A stretch of 64,000 nucleotides of DNA from Stakelama saccharophila (GCF_032229225.1 NZ_CP135076.1:1159001-1223000), one strand, 5' to 3'. Shown: positions 28,121 to 36,080, numbered from the stretch's first letter. Notes: generated by a model from the sequence alone, not told the origin. Numbers and translations are program-made.

Positions 28121-28159
28121 AGCGAATACCTTAAAGGCAATTTCTTGTATTTTCTGAAT

Positions 28160-28174
28160 ATCACCTTTGGTGAT
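28160..28174 (+). terminator. Small hairpin with T-rich tail, possible terminator
   Basis: ATCACC / GGTGAT with a TTT loop is followed by TTTCTTT. It lies in an AT-rich patch between the insertion sequence and nrdB, in the direction that would stop transcription leaving the insertion sequence toward nrdB. The stem has only six pairs, so the call is tentative. Confidence 0.4.
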
Positions 28175-28217
28175 TTCTTTAATTCCACCTGCAGTGTCGC
28201 TCATTGGTTAAACGCCC

Positions 28218-29270
28218 TCACTCCGCCGCCTGCGTCCCCGAGAACAGTTCTGCATCGCCTTCCTCCTCGGCTTCGTCGTCGTTGCCGGCATTGGCCTTTT
28301 GGCGCTTGTCGAAGCTGTCCCACACCTCGTTCCAGTTGCCGCGGGTCGCGGCTTTCGAATATTCGGTGGCGCGGGTTTCGAAGAAATTGGCGTGCTCGAC
28401 GCCGTTCAGCAGCGGGGTCAGCCAGGGCAGGGGGTGTTCGTCGACCAGATAGATCGGCTTCATCCCCAGTTGCTGCATGCGCCAGTCGGCGATGTAGCGG
28501 ATATAGCGCTTGATCTCCTTGGGCGTCATGCCGTTCACCGGACCCATTTCGAAGGCGAGGTCGATGAAATTGTCCTCCAGCCGGATCGTCGTCTGGCAGA
28601 CATCGGCGATGTCGTCCTTCACCGCCTTGGTCAGGCAGTCGCGTTCGGCGCAGAAGGCGTGGAACAGGCGCGTGATGCCTTCGCAGTGCAGGCTTTCGTC
28701 GCGCACCGACCAGCTCACGATCTGGCCCATGCCCTTCATCTTGTTGAAGCGCGGGAAATTCATCAGCATCGCGAAGCTGGCGAAGAGCTGCACGCCCTCG
28801 GTAAAGCCGCCGAACATGGCGAGGGTGCGGGCGATGTCCTCGTCGGTATCGACGCCGAACTTCTGCAGATAGTCGTGCTTGTCCTTCAGCTCGGCATATT
28901 CGAGGAAGGCGCCGTATTCGCTTTCGGGCATGCCGATCGTGTCGAGCAGGTGGCTGTAGGCCGCGATGTGCACCGTTTCCATGTTGGAAAAGGCGGTGAG
29001 CATCATCTTGATCTCGGTCGGCTTGAACACGCGGCCATATTTGTCGTGATAGCAATCCTGCACCTCGACATCGGCCTGGGTGAAGAAGCGGAAGATCTGC
29101 GTTAAGAGGTTGCGCTCGTGATTGGTCAGCTTCTGCGCCCAGTCGCGGCAATCCTCGCCCAGCGGCACTTCCTCCGGCAGCCAATGGACCTGCTGCTGCC
29201 GCTTCCAGAAGTCGTAGGCCCAGGGGTACTCGAAGGGCTTGTAGGTCTTGCGGGCTTCGGTGAGGGACAT
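28218..29270 (-). CDS. nrdB: Class Ia ribonucleotide reductase, beta subunit
   Basis: A 350-residue radical-generating subunit that partners NrdA in making deoxyribonucleotides. The di-iron ligands are visible: D67 or a neighbour in TQADVEVQD, E98 and H101 in METVHIAAY, E158 in FTEGVQL, E192 and H195 in RDESLHCEG. The radical tyrosine is Y105. The C-terminal tail is acidic (NDDEAEEEGDAELF) and ends with the region that docks on NrdA. It reads in the same direction as nrdA but is separated from it by 1.2 kb that holds three small genes, which is unusual, since nrdA and nrdB normally adjoin. NrdR, encoded at 52.4 kb, is the likely repressor. Confidence 0.97.
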   Translation of the reverse strand: MSLTEARKTYKPFEYPWAYDFWKRQQQVHWLPEEVPLGEDCRDWAQKLTNHERNLLTQIFRFFTQADVEVQDCYHDKYGRVFKPTEIKMMLTAFSNMETVHIAAYSHLLDTIGMPESEYGAFLEYAELKDKHDYLQKFGVDTDEDIARTLAMFGGFTEGVQLFASFAMLMNFPRFNKMKGMGQIVSWSVRDESLHCEGITRLFHAFCAERDCLTKAVKDDIADVCQTTIRLEDNFIDLAFEMGPVNGMTPKEIKRYIRYIADWRMQQLGMKPIYLVDEHPLPWLTPLLNGVEHANFFETRATEYSKAATRGNWNEVWDSFDKRQKANAGNDDEAEEEGDAELFSGTQAAE

Positions 29271-29324
29271 GGGACTACTCCGGGTTCGAAACTGAAAACA
29301 ATATGGGGTGCGGGGGCGCCTGGA

Positions 29325-29543
29325 TCACGTCGCGCCTCCGCTCGCGATCTCGTCGTTCCACGACCACATCGCGCTGGCCGACATGGCGAGCACGGCGGCG
29401 AGGGCCAGCGCCATCACCGCGACCATGCGATAGGCATAGGTGCGCGCCTCGCTAAGCGGCTGGCGGAGCCGGAACAGCAGTGCGAGGCCGAGGATGCCGG
29501 CCACGCCCGCCACCGCGAACATGATGGCGACGGTCATGGTCAT
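29325..29543 (-). CDS. Small two-span membrane protein
   Basis: A 72-residue protein with two hydrophobic segments, VAIMFAVAGVAGILGLALLF near the N-terminus and RMVAVMALALAAVLAMSASA in the middle, joined by a short basic loop (RLRQPLSEARTYAYR). It is 54 bases upstream of nrdB on the same strand. The start at ATG 29543 lacks a strong ribosome binding site, and an ATG six bases further in is also possible. No family is recognised and no link to nucleotide reduction can be claimed. Confidence 0.6.
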   Translation of the reverse strand: MTMTVAIMFAVAGVAGILGLALLFRLRQPLSEARTYAYRMVAVMALALAAVLAMSASAMWSWNDEIASGGAT

Positions 29544-29694
29544 CGGCGGACCATCCGCGTCCTGTACACGGCGCTCGGGCCTGCGAGCGCGGGGAACGCG
29601 GAAAAGGTGCGAAACCGCGTCATGCCGCCAACTCCCACGCATCGTTTGCCGGTTTCGGGCGTTCGACCCCCGTCACAGCAAGAGGAGAACCGCG

Positions 29695-29946
29695 ATGGCC
29701 GACACCAGCCAGATCAAGGAACATATGAACGTCGTCGGCGCCGACGGCGTCCATCTCGGCACGGTCGATCACCTTGACGGCGACCGCATCAAGCTGACCA
29801 GGACCGACAGCCCGCAGACCGAGGACGGGCAGGGCGCGAAGCATCATTACATCCCCGCCGGCCTGGTCGCCGAGGTGGAAGGCGACACCGTCCGCCTGTC
29901 CGCCACCGCGCAGAACGCGCAGGACATGTTCGAAGAGGCGGAGTGA
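29695..29946 (+). CDS. DUF2171 domain protein
   Basis: An 83-residue soluble protein: IKEHMNVVGADGVHLGTVDH, then LDGDRIKLTRTD, HHYIPAGLVAEVEGDTVRLS. The pattern (hydrophobic short strands around GxxVGTVD) is a PRC-barrel-like DUF2171 protein, common in Sphingomonadales and in stress-related settings. ATG 29695 follows AGAGGAG. It is on the opposite strand to both nrd genes, lying between them, and its stop is 12 bases before the first repeat of the DUF559 cassette. Role unknown. Confidence 0.85.
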   Translation: MADTSQIKEHMNVVGADGVHLGTVDHLDGDRIKLTRTDSPQTEDGQGAKHHYIPAGLVAEVEGDTVRLSATAQNAQDMFEEAE

Positions 29947-29957
29947 GCGCTGCGTTT

Positions 29958-30015
29958 CCCTCTCCCCTTGTGGGAGAGGGAGGGAGCAGCCGTTAGGCTG
30001 CGGAAGGGTGAGGGG
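29958..30015 (+). repeat. Double-hairpin repeat flanking DUF559 gene, left copy
   Basis: Hairpin one: CCCTCTCCC / GGGAGAGGG with loop CTTGT (29958-29980). Hairpin two: GCAGCC / GGCTGC with loop GTTA (29986-30001). The tail reads GGAAGGGTGAGGG. An inverted relative lies at 30401-30460. Confidence 0.85.
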
Positions 30016-30026
30016 GCGGGGCGTCA

Positions 30027-30488
30027 TCATACCGCACCGTCGATATATTGCCGGATCACGGTCATCACGCCGTTCGGATTGTCTTGCACGTCGCTGTTCC
30101 AGAATCGGATTACGCGATATCCCTCGCCTTCGATGAAGCGTGTGCGGGCGGCGTCCTGAGCTACGGCTTCGGCGTGCTGCCCGCCGTCGACCTCGATCAC
30201 CAGTCGCGCCGCGTGCGAGCAGAAATCCGCGAAATAGGGGCCCAGCGGGACTTGCCGGCGAAATTTCGCACCCGGAACCGTTTCCCGCAAGAGGCGCCAG
30301 AGCATCTTTTCCGCATCCGTCGCATTCCGGCGCAGTTCGCGGGAACGAGCAACCGTGCGGGCCGGCAGCAGTTGCCGCTTCGTCAACCCGTCGGCATTTC
30401 CCCTCACCTTCCCACGCCGCTTCGCGGCGCGGGCCCCTTCCTCTCCCACAAGGGGAGAGGAGGAACGAGGAGCAGCGCGAGCCGTCAT
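30027..30488 (-). CDS. DUF559 putative endonuclease-like protein
   Basis: About 153 residues. Residues from roughly 38 on form a DUF559 domain, a PD-(D/E)XK-type fold related to very-short-patch-repair nucleases: RNATDAEKMLWRLLRE, FRRQVPLGPYFADFC, the catalytic-type LVIEVDGGQH, and GYRVIRFWNSDV. The first 30 or so residues (SSPLVGEEGARAAKRRGK) are simply the translation of the right-hand repeat, so the true start is uncertain; a TTG at 30386 would give the domain alone. The listed ATG lies one base after the nrdA stop, which would couple the two genes. No partner methylase is present. Function is unproven; the gene is bracketed by inverted repeats. Confidence 0.82.
   Translation of the reverse strand: MTARAAPRSSSPLVGEEGARAAKRRGKVRGNADGLTKRQLLPARTVARSRELRRNATDAEKMLWRLLRETVPGAKFRRQVPLGPYFADFCSHAARLVIEVDGGQHAEAVAQDAARTRFIEGEGYRVIRFWNSDVQDNPNGVMTVIRQYIDGAV
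30401..30460 (-). repeat. Double-hairpin repeat flanking DUF559 gene, right copy
   Basis: Inverted relative of 29958-30015. Hairpin one: CCTCTCCC / GGGAGAGG with loop ACAAG (30440-30460). Hairpin two: CGCCGC / GCGGCG with loop TTC (30415-30429). The second stem differs at nearly all bases from the left copy, yet is fully paired in both. Confidence 0.85.
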
Positions 30489-30489
30489 C

Positions 30490-32394
30490 TCACTGACAGG
30501 CGAGACATTCGTCATAGTCCGTGCTCGGCAGCTCGTATTTGGCGGGTTCGGAAGTGTTGTCGGCCTCTACCCCGCCGGCGAAGCCTGCGCGCTGCACGCT
30601 CTTGGACCGCAGATAGTAAAGCGACTTGATGCCCAGTTCCCAGGCGCGGAAATGCAGCATCAAGAGGTCCCATTTGTCGCAATCGGCCGGGATGAACAGA
30701 TTGAGCGACTGCGCCTGGTCGATATAGGGCGTGCGGTCGCCGGCGAGTTCGAGCACCCAGCGCTGGTCGATCTCGAAGCTGGTCTTGAAGCAATCTCTTT
30801 CTTCCGGCGTCAGGAAGTCGAGATGCTGGACCGATCCGCCCTTTTCCAGGATCGAATGCCACACGCTGTCGGCGTTCTTCGATTTCTTGTCGAGCAGCTT
30901 TTCGAGATACGGGTTCTTGACCACGAAGCTGCCCGACAGCGTCTTGTGCGTGTAGATGTTCGCCGGGATCGGTTCGATGCACGCGCTGGTGCCGCCGCAA
31001 ATGATGCTGATCGACGCGGTCGGCGCGATCGCCATCTTGCACGAGAAGCGCTCCATCACGCCGACATCGGCCGCATCGGGGCAGGGGCCGCGCTCGACCG
31101 CGAGCTGCATCGAGGCTTCGTTCACCTGCGCATTGACGTGCTTAAAGATCTTGAGGTTCCACGACTTGGCCATCGCCCCCTCGAAGGGGAGGCCGCGCGC
31201 CTGCAGGAAGCTATGGAAGCCCATCACGCCGAGACCGACCGAGCGTTCGCGCATCGCGCTGTACTTGGCCCGCGCCATCTCGTCGGGGGCGCGGTCGATA
31301 TAGTCGGTGAGGACGTTGTCGAGGAAGCGCATCACGTCTTCGATGAAGCCCTTTTCCTTCGACCATTCGTCCCAGGTTTCGAGATTGAGCGAGGACAGGC
31401 AGCACACCGCGGTGCGGTCGTTGCCGAGATGATCGTAGCCGGTCGGCAGCGTGATCTCGCTGCACAGGTTCGAGGTGGAAACCTTCAGCCCCAGTTCGCG
31501 GTGATGGCTGGGCATGTTGTTGTTCACATGGTCGGCGAAGACGATATACGGCTCGCCGGTCGCCAGCCGCGTTTCCACGAGCTTCTGGAACAATGCGCGG
31601 GCGTCGACGCGGGCGCGTTCGGAGCCGTCCTTGGGGCTTTTCAGCACCCATTCGGCGCCGTCGCGCACCGCTTCCATGAATGCGTCGGTCAACAGCACGC
31701 CGTGGTGCAGGTTGAGCGCCTTGCGGTTGAAATCGCCCGAGGGCTTGCGGATTTCGAGGAACTCCTCGATTTCCGGGTGGCTTACGTCGAGATAGCAGGC
31801 GGCCGAGCCGCGGCGCAGCGACCCCTGGCTGATCGCGAGCGTCAGCGAATCCATCACGCGCACGAAGGGAATGATGCCGCTGGTCTTGCCGTTGAGACCG
31901 ACCGGCTCGCCGATGCCGCGGACATTGCCCCAATAGGTGCCGATGCCGCCGCCGCGCGAGGCGAGCCAGACATTCTCGTTCCAGGTATCGACGATGCCGT
32001 TCAGGCTGTCGGGCACCGAGTTGAGGTAGCAGGAGATCGGCAGACCGCGCCCGGTGCCGCCGTTCGACAGGACCGGCGTCGCCGGCATGAACCACAAGCG
32101 GCTGATATAGTCGTAGAGGCGCTGGGCATGCGCCTCGTCGTCGGCATAGGCCGAGGCCACGCGCACGAACAGGTCCTGATAGGATTCGCCGGGCAGCAGA
32201 TAGCGGTCCTTCAGCGTCTCCTTGCCGAAATCCGTCAGGAGATCGTCACGGCCGTGATCGACCTCCAGCGTGTACGGATTGGGGCGGATCGCCTTTGAAT
32301 CGGTATCGGCCTTCGCCTTCGTTTCCGGTGCGGCGTCGATGGTCTCGGCGGTCTGGTCGCTCACATGCCCGTCCTGCGTTTCCCTGAAATCCAT
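30490..32394 (-). CDS. nrdA: Class Ia ribonucleotide reductase, alpha subunit
   Basis: A 634-residue catalytic subunit that reduces ribonucleoside diphosphates. Active-site residues are visible: C122 in LPISCYLNSVP and C332 in AVCCLSSLNLE (the redox pair), C311 and E313 in TSNLCSEITLP (the thiyl cysteine and acid), and the C-terminal shuttle C630 and C633 in ECLACQ. After about 40 flexible residues the protein goes straight into the catalytic domain, with no N-terminal ATP-cone, so it lacks the usual overall-activity switch. ATG 32394 starts MDFRETQDGH. The gene order nrdA, DUF559, opposite-strand DUF2171, small membrane protein, nrdB is odd. A candidate NrdR box lies 180 bases upstream. Confidence 0.97.
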   Translation of the reverse strand: MDFRETQDGHVSDQTAETIDAAPETKAKADTDSKAIRPNPYTLEVDHGRDDLLTDFGKETLKDRYLLPGESYQDLFVRVASAYADDEAHAQRLYDYISRLWFMPATPVLSNGGTGRGLPISCYLNSVPDSLNGIVDTWNENVWLASRGGGIGTYWGNVRGIGEPVGLNGKTSGIIPFVRVMDSLTLAISQGSLRRGSAACYLDVSHPEIEEFLEIRKPSGDFNRKALNLHHGVLLTDAFMEAVRDGAEWVLKSPKDGSERARVDARALFQKLVETRLATGEPYIVFADHVNNNMPSHHRELGLKVSTSNLCSEITLPTGYDHLGNDRTAVCCLSSLNLETWDEWSKEKGFIEDVMRFLDNVLTDYIDRAPDEMARAKYSAMRERSVGLGVMGFHSFLQARGLPFEGAMAKSWNLKIFKHVNAQVNEASMQLAVERGPCPDAADVGVMERFSCKMAIAPTASISIICGGTSACIEPIPANIYTHKTLSGSFVVKNPYLEKLLDKKSKNADSVWHSILEKGGSVQHLDFLTPEERDCFKTSFEIDQRWVLELAGDRTPYIDQAQSLNLFIPADCDKWDLLMLHFRAWELGIKSLYYLRSKSVQRAGFAGGVEADNTSEPAKYELPSTDYDECLACQ

Positions 32395-32574
32395 GATGTG
32401 CCCCGTTCCGTTTCCGTTCGACTCGGGGATGCGAACCCCGATACTATCATCCGAGGAAAGCCCGCGAGAACAAAAAGTGTCCACTCGGCCGGCAACAGGC
32501 ACGAATCCGCCCGTTCCCACGACATAGGGTCGCGGGTGTCTTATACCAGCGCTTGGGCTTTCCCCCGAAAGCAA

Positions 32575-32590
32575 CCACTAGAGATTGTGC
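32575..32590. promoter_or_regulatory. Candidate NrdR box upstream of nrdA
   Basis: CCACTAGAGATTGTGC matches the palindromic NrdR consensus, as I recall it, at about 12 of 16 positions, and the window encodes NrdR. NrdR sites usually occur as pairs 31-32 bases apart between centres; only a weak palindrome (CCAGCGCTTGG, from 32546) is seen near the expected second place. Tentative. Confidence 0.4.
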
Positions 32591-32867
32591 CTAAACGGAT
32601 CGCAACGCAAGCGATTTCCTGCCCGTTCGCAGGCTCGGTTCGTCGCTCGAATGACTCGTTTCACGGCATGCGGGAGGACGCGACGCGCGGACCTTCCTAG
32701 CGTCGGAGAATTGCAAGGGAACAGGGGTGGAACGAAAAAATATTGCATTGCCGGACGGGGTACGGTGGGCGTGGAGGCATCTGGTATCGAACCGCCGCAG
32801 GGCGCGCTGTTCGGTCAGGGGCCGGGCGTTGAAATCTGACGCGCCGCACCCAAGCCCGTTTGGGCTG

Positions 32868-32909
32868 GTGAGCAGGTGGAAACTGCCGGGGCAGTTTCCA
32901 CCTGCTCAC
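32868..32909. repeat. Perfect 20-base inverted repeat
   Basis: GTGAGCAGGTGGAAACTGCC is followed by two bases (GG) and its exact complement. There is no T tract, so it is not a standard terminator. The two-base gap makes it able to extrude as a cruciform or to form a very tight hairpin in RNA. Confidence 0.9.
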
Positions 32910-33165
32910 TGTCGAAGCCTTGTCCTGCCTTTCTGCGGAAGAAGAAGAGCGGCCCCCTTCGACTGCCTGCCAAGGCGGGCGCTCAGGACAGCCCTTCGAC
33001 AAGCTCAGGGCAAACGGGTTTGGTGTAAGGTTGATGCTTCGGCGCCGGGTTCCTCCGCTTGCGGGTCGGGGCACCGGATATGGGAGTCGGGCACGACGCC
33101 CCCTCCGCACGGTGGCGCGGTGTGTTTCCCGGTTCGGCTCGGCATCCGCCGCCGACATGCGCGGG

Positions 33166-34431
33166 TCACCGTGGCCGGGACGCGGCTCCGTCGCCGGCGG
33201 GCATGCGCAGCCGCAATCCGCTGCGCGGCAGGGTGGGGAAGCGGTCGAGGGGCACGGTCAGGTCCTGCGGCGGGACGGCGGCGCCGAGGGCGCGTAGCCG
33301 GACGATGGCGCGGCGCATCAGCTCCAGTGTCAGCCACTCGCCGGGGCAGCGATGGTCGGCGGCATGGTCGCCCGCCCCCTGCGGCACGAGGCGGAAGCCA
33401 TCGTCGAGCGATTCGGGTCTGCGCGCCGGATCGAAGCGCTCCGGCCGGTCCCAGAGCCGGGGATCGTGGTTGGTGGCGTGCAGGCCGAGCAGCACCCAGT
33501 CGCCGTCGCCGAAATCATGGCCGCGCCAGGTGAAGGGCTTGCGCACCCGGCCGCCGATGACCGGAAAAAAGGGATAATAGCGCCGCACCTCCTGCGCGAA
33601 GGCATGGACGCGCGCCGGATCGCGCGCATCGCCGAGCCACTGTGCCGCCGCCGGGTGCTCGTGCAGGGCGAGCCCGGCAAAGGTGAGGAAGCGGGCGACG
33701 GCCACGGTCGGGCGCAGCAGGTTCAACAGCTCGACGCCCGCCGTCTTGCGGTCGAGGAGCGCGCCGTTCGCGTCGCGGAAGGTGGCGAGCCGGGCGATCG
33801 GCGTCTGCGAATCCGCCGCCAGTCTGCCGTCGCGAAGGGCATGGATGACCCGGCGCGCCCAGCGCTCGCTGCGACGACGCAGCCACAGGCCGCGGGCGAG
33901 ATTCGGCCCGACGGAGCCGGCGCCGGCCACCATCGCCGCCTGTTCCTCGGCCCGCTTGTCGAGCGAGGCGCGACCGAGCGACAGACCGATCCACTCGCAG
34001 GCGGTCGCGGTACACAGCCGCACCGCTTCGTCATGGAAGGTGATGGCGCCGGCTTCGCGCCAGCGGCGAAGGGCACGGTCCCATTGACGGTCGAACATGT
34101 CGCCGGCGGCGTGGATCGCGGCGTCGTCCATCATGGCGAGGAACATCGCCTTGCGCGCGCGGTGGGCGGCGCCGTCGAGCGCCTGCACGCTGCCCTTGTC
34201 CTGCAACAGGCGCACGGTGGTGGGCGGCATGGCGCCGACGCGGGTGAAATGTTCGCCGTCGTAGAAGTGCCGGGCGGCGTCTTCCCCGGCGATGCAGGTG
34301 ACGGGGCGCAGCATCAGCCGGGCGGTGAAGATGTCGCTGCCGAGGCGGCGGCAGCGATTGCCGATATAATCATAGCCCTCGCGCAGGAAGGAGAGCGTGC
34401 TGTCGAAGGCGGGATCGGCGGGAATGGGCAT
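33166..34431 (-). CDS. Cytochrome P450, CYP152-type fatty-acid peroxygenase
   Basis: A 421-residue soluble haem enzyme. The haem ligand is C362 in HRCPGEW, preceded by QGAGDHAAD, the signature of CYP152. The I-helix has R240-P241 (LLRPTVAVARF) instead of the acid-alcohol pair of normal P450s; in CYP152 the arginine binds the fatty-acid carboxylate, which activates hydrogen peroxide, so no reductase is needed. Q83 (SVQALDG) sits where the hydroxylase BS-beta has glutamine and the decarboxylase OleT has histidine, as I recall the alignment, which favours hydroxylation. The start at ATG 34431 gives the family length; upstream extension is repeat sequence. No redox partner gene is nearby, which fits the peroxide-driven type. 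Confidence 0.92.
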   Translation of the reverse strand: MPIPADPAFDSTLSFLREGYDYIGNRCRRLGSDIFTARLMLRPVTCIAGEDAARHFYDGEHFTRVGAMPPTTVRLLQDKGSVQALDGAAHRARKAMFLAMMDDAAIHAAGDMFDRQWDRALRRWREAGAITFHDEAVRLCTATACEWIGLSLGRASLDKRAEEQAAMVAGAGSVGPNLARGLWLRRRSERWARRVIHALRDGRLAADSQTPIARLATFRDANGALLDRKTAGVELLNLLRPTVAVARFLTFAGLALHEHPAAAQWLGDARDPARVHAFAQEVRRYYPFFPVIGGRVRKPFTWRGHDFGDGDWVLLGLHATNHDPRLWDRPERFDPARRPESLDDGFRLVPQGAGDHAADHRCPGEWLTLELMRRAIVRLRALGAAVPPQDLTVPLDRFPTLPRSGLRLRMPAGDGAASRPR

Positions 34432-34618
34432 GGCGTATCCTGCCGACAGCGTCTGGGTGGGTGGTGCGGTTCCCGCCGGAGGGGCGGGCCGTGGCGCGTG
34501 GGCGGCGGCTGTCTTTTGGAAATCGGCGTCCCATCGCCCTCGGGAGGCGTTGTGGGACGGATGGGCAAGGCGGTCCGAACGGGGTGAAGCGTGCGCACCG
34601 CTTCGCGGCTTCGCCGCG

Positions 34619-34667
34619 CCCCTCCACCGCCTTCGGCGGTCCCCCTCCCCAAGCGAGCTTGGGGAGG
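34619..34667 (-). repeat. Double-hairpin dispersed repeat, copy 2 (inverted)
   Basis: Inverted counterpart of 12385-12434. Variable hairpin ACCGCC/GGCGGT with loop TTC (34626-34640), and C-rich hairpin CCTCCCCAAGC/GCTTGGGGAGG with a two-base loop (34644-34667). Confidence 0.75.
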
Positions 34668-34673
34668 AATTTT

Positions 34674-34712
34674 CCTCCCCTCCCTTTCGCAGAGGCATCA
34701 AGGGAGGGGAGG
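34674..34712. repeat. Hairpin with 13-base stem, loop shared with another locus
   Basis: CCTCCCCTCCCTT and AAGGGAGGGGAGG form a perfect 13-base stem around the loop TCGCAGAGGCATC. The stretch TTTCGCAGAGGCATC (34685-34699) is identical to 12635-12649, the right flank of the composite repeat there. Confidence 0.8.
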
Positions 34713-34732
34713 GTATTGCCCGGCCGGACACG

Positions 34733-34766
34733 AAAAAGGGCGGCGATCTCCAGCGACCGCCGCCCC
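34733..34766 (-). terminator. Rho-independent terminator of metK
   Basis: On the minus strand GGGCGGCG, a 12-base loop, CGCCGCCC and then five T residues. It lies 24 bases after the metK stop codon. Confidence 0.88.
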
Positions 34767-34789
34767 TCATTACGCGATGGGCCGCCGCC

Positions 34790-36013
<1,224 letters not shown>

Positions 36014-36056
36014 GCAAATCCTCTGCTCTGATGGGGCGCAGCCCGCGGCCGGGCGC

Positions 36057-36080
36057 GCATATAAAGAAATCGTTATATGC
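36057..36080. promoter_or_regulatory. Probable operator upstream of metK
   Basis: GCATATAA and TTATATGC, eight bases apart, form a perfect inverted repeat 44 bases upstream of the metK start, in an AT-rich patch of an otherwise GC-rich gap. The form CATATAAAGAnATCnTTATATG resembles operators of ArsR-type regulators of the SAM cycle (SahR/SamR type) in alphaproteobacteria, as I recall them. No riboswitch is seen. Confidence 0.6.

Larger units (their letters stand above)
32395..33165. repeat. Gene-free region with large palindromes
   Basis: No supportable gene in about 770 bases. The right end of nrdA's leader occupies 32395-32600. Then 32853-32866 is a small hairpin (AGCCC/GGGCT), 32868-32909 is a perfect 20-base inverted repeat, and 32911-33030 holds an imperfect inverted pair (GTCGAAGCCTTGTCCTG and CAGGACAGCCCTTCGAC) with an inner hairpin GCCTGCC/GGCGGGC, ending in the ACAAGCTCAGGGCAAACGGG block that is widespread in sphingomonads. 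Open frames across it are translations of the repeats. Confidence 0.7.

Noticed and set aside
27270..28125. Target-site duplication of the IS5-type element
   Set aside because: The bases next to the ten-base inverted repeats do not match each other, so either the ends are misplaced or the duplication has decayed.
32423..32441. T-arm-like hairpin TCGGGG...CCCCGA with TTCGCAT on the minus strand, as in a tRNA
   Set aside because: The loop lacks the invariant A58, and no acceptor, D or anticodon arm can be paired around it.
32697..33158. Open frame with LTPNPFALSLSKGCPERPPW
   Set aside because: This peptide is the translation of the dispersed CTTCGACAAGCTCAGGGC-type repeat, which produces the same false protein in many genomes.
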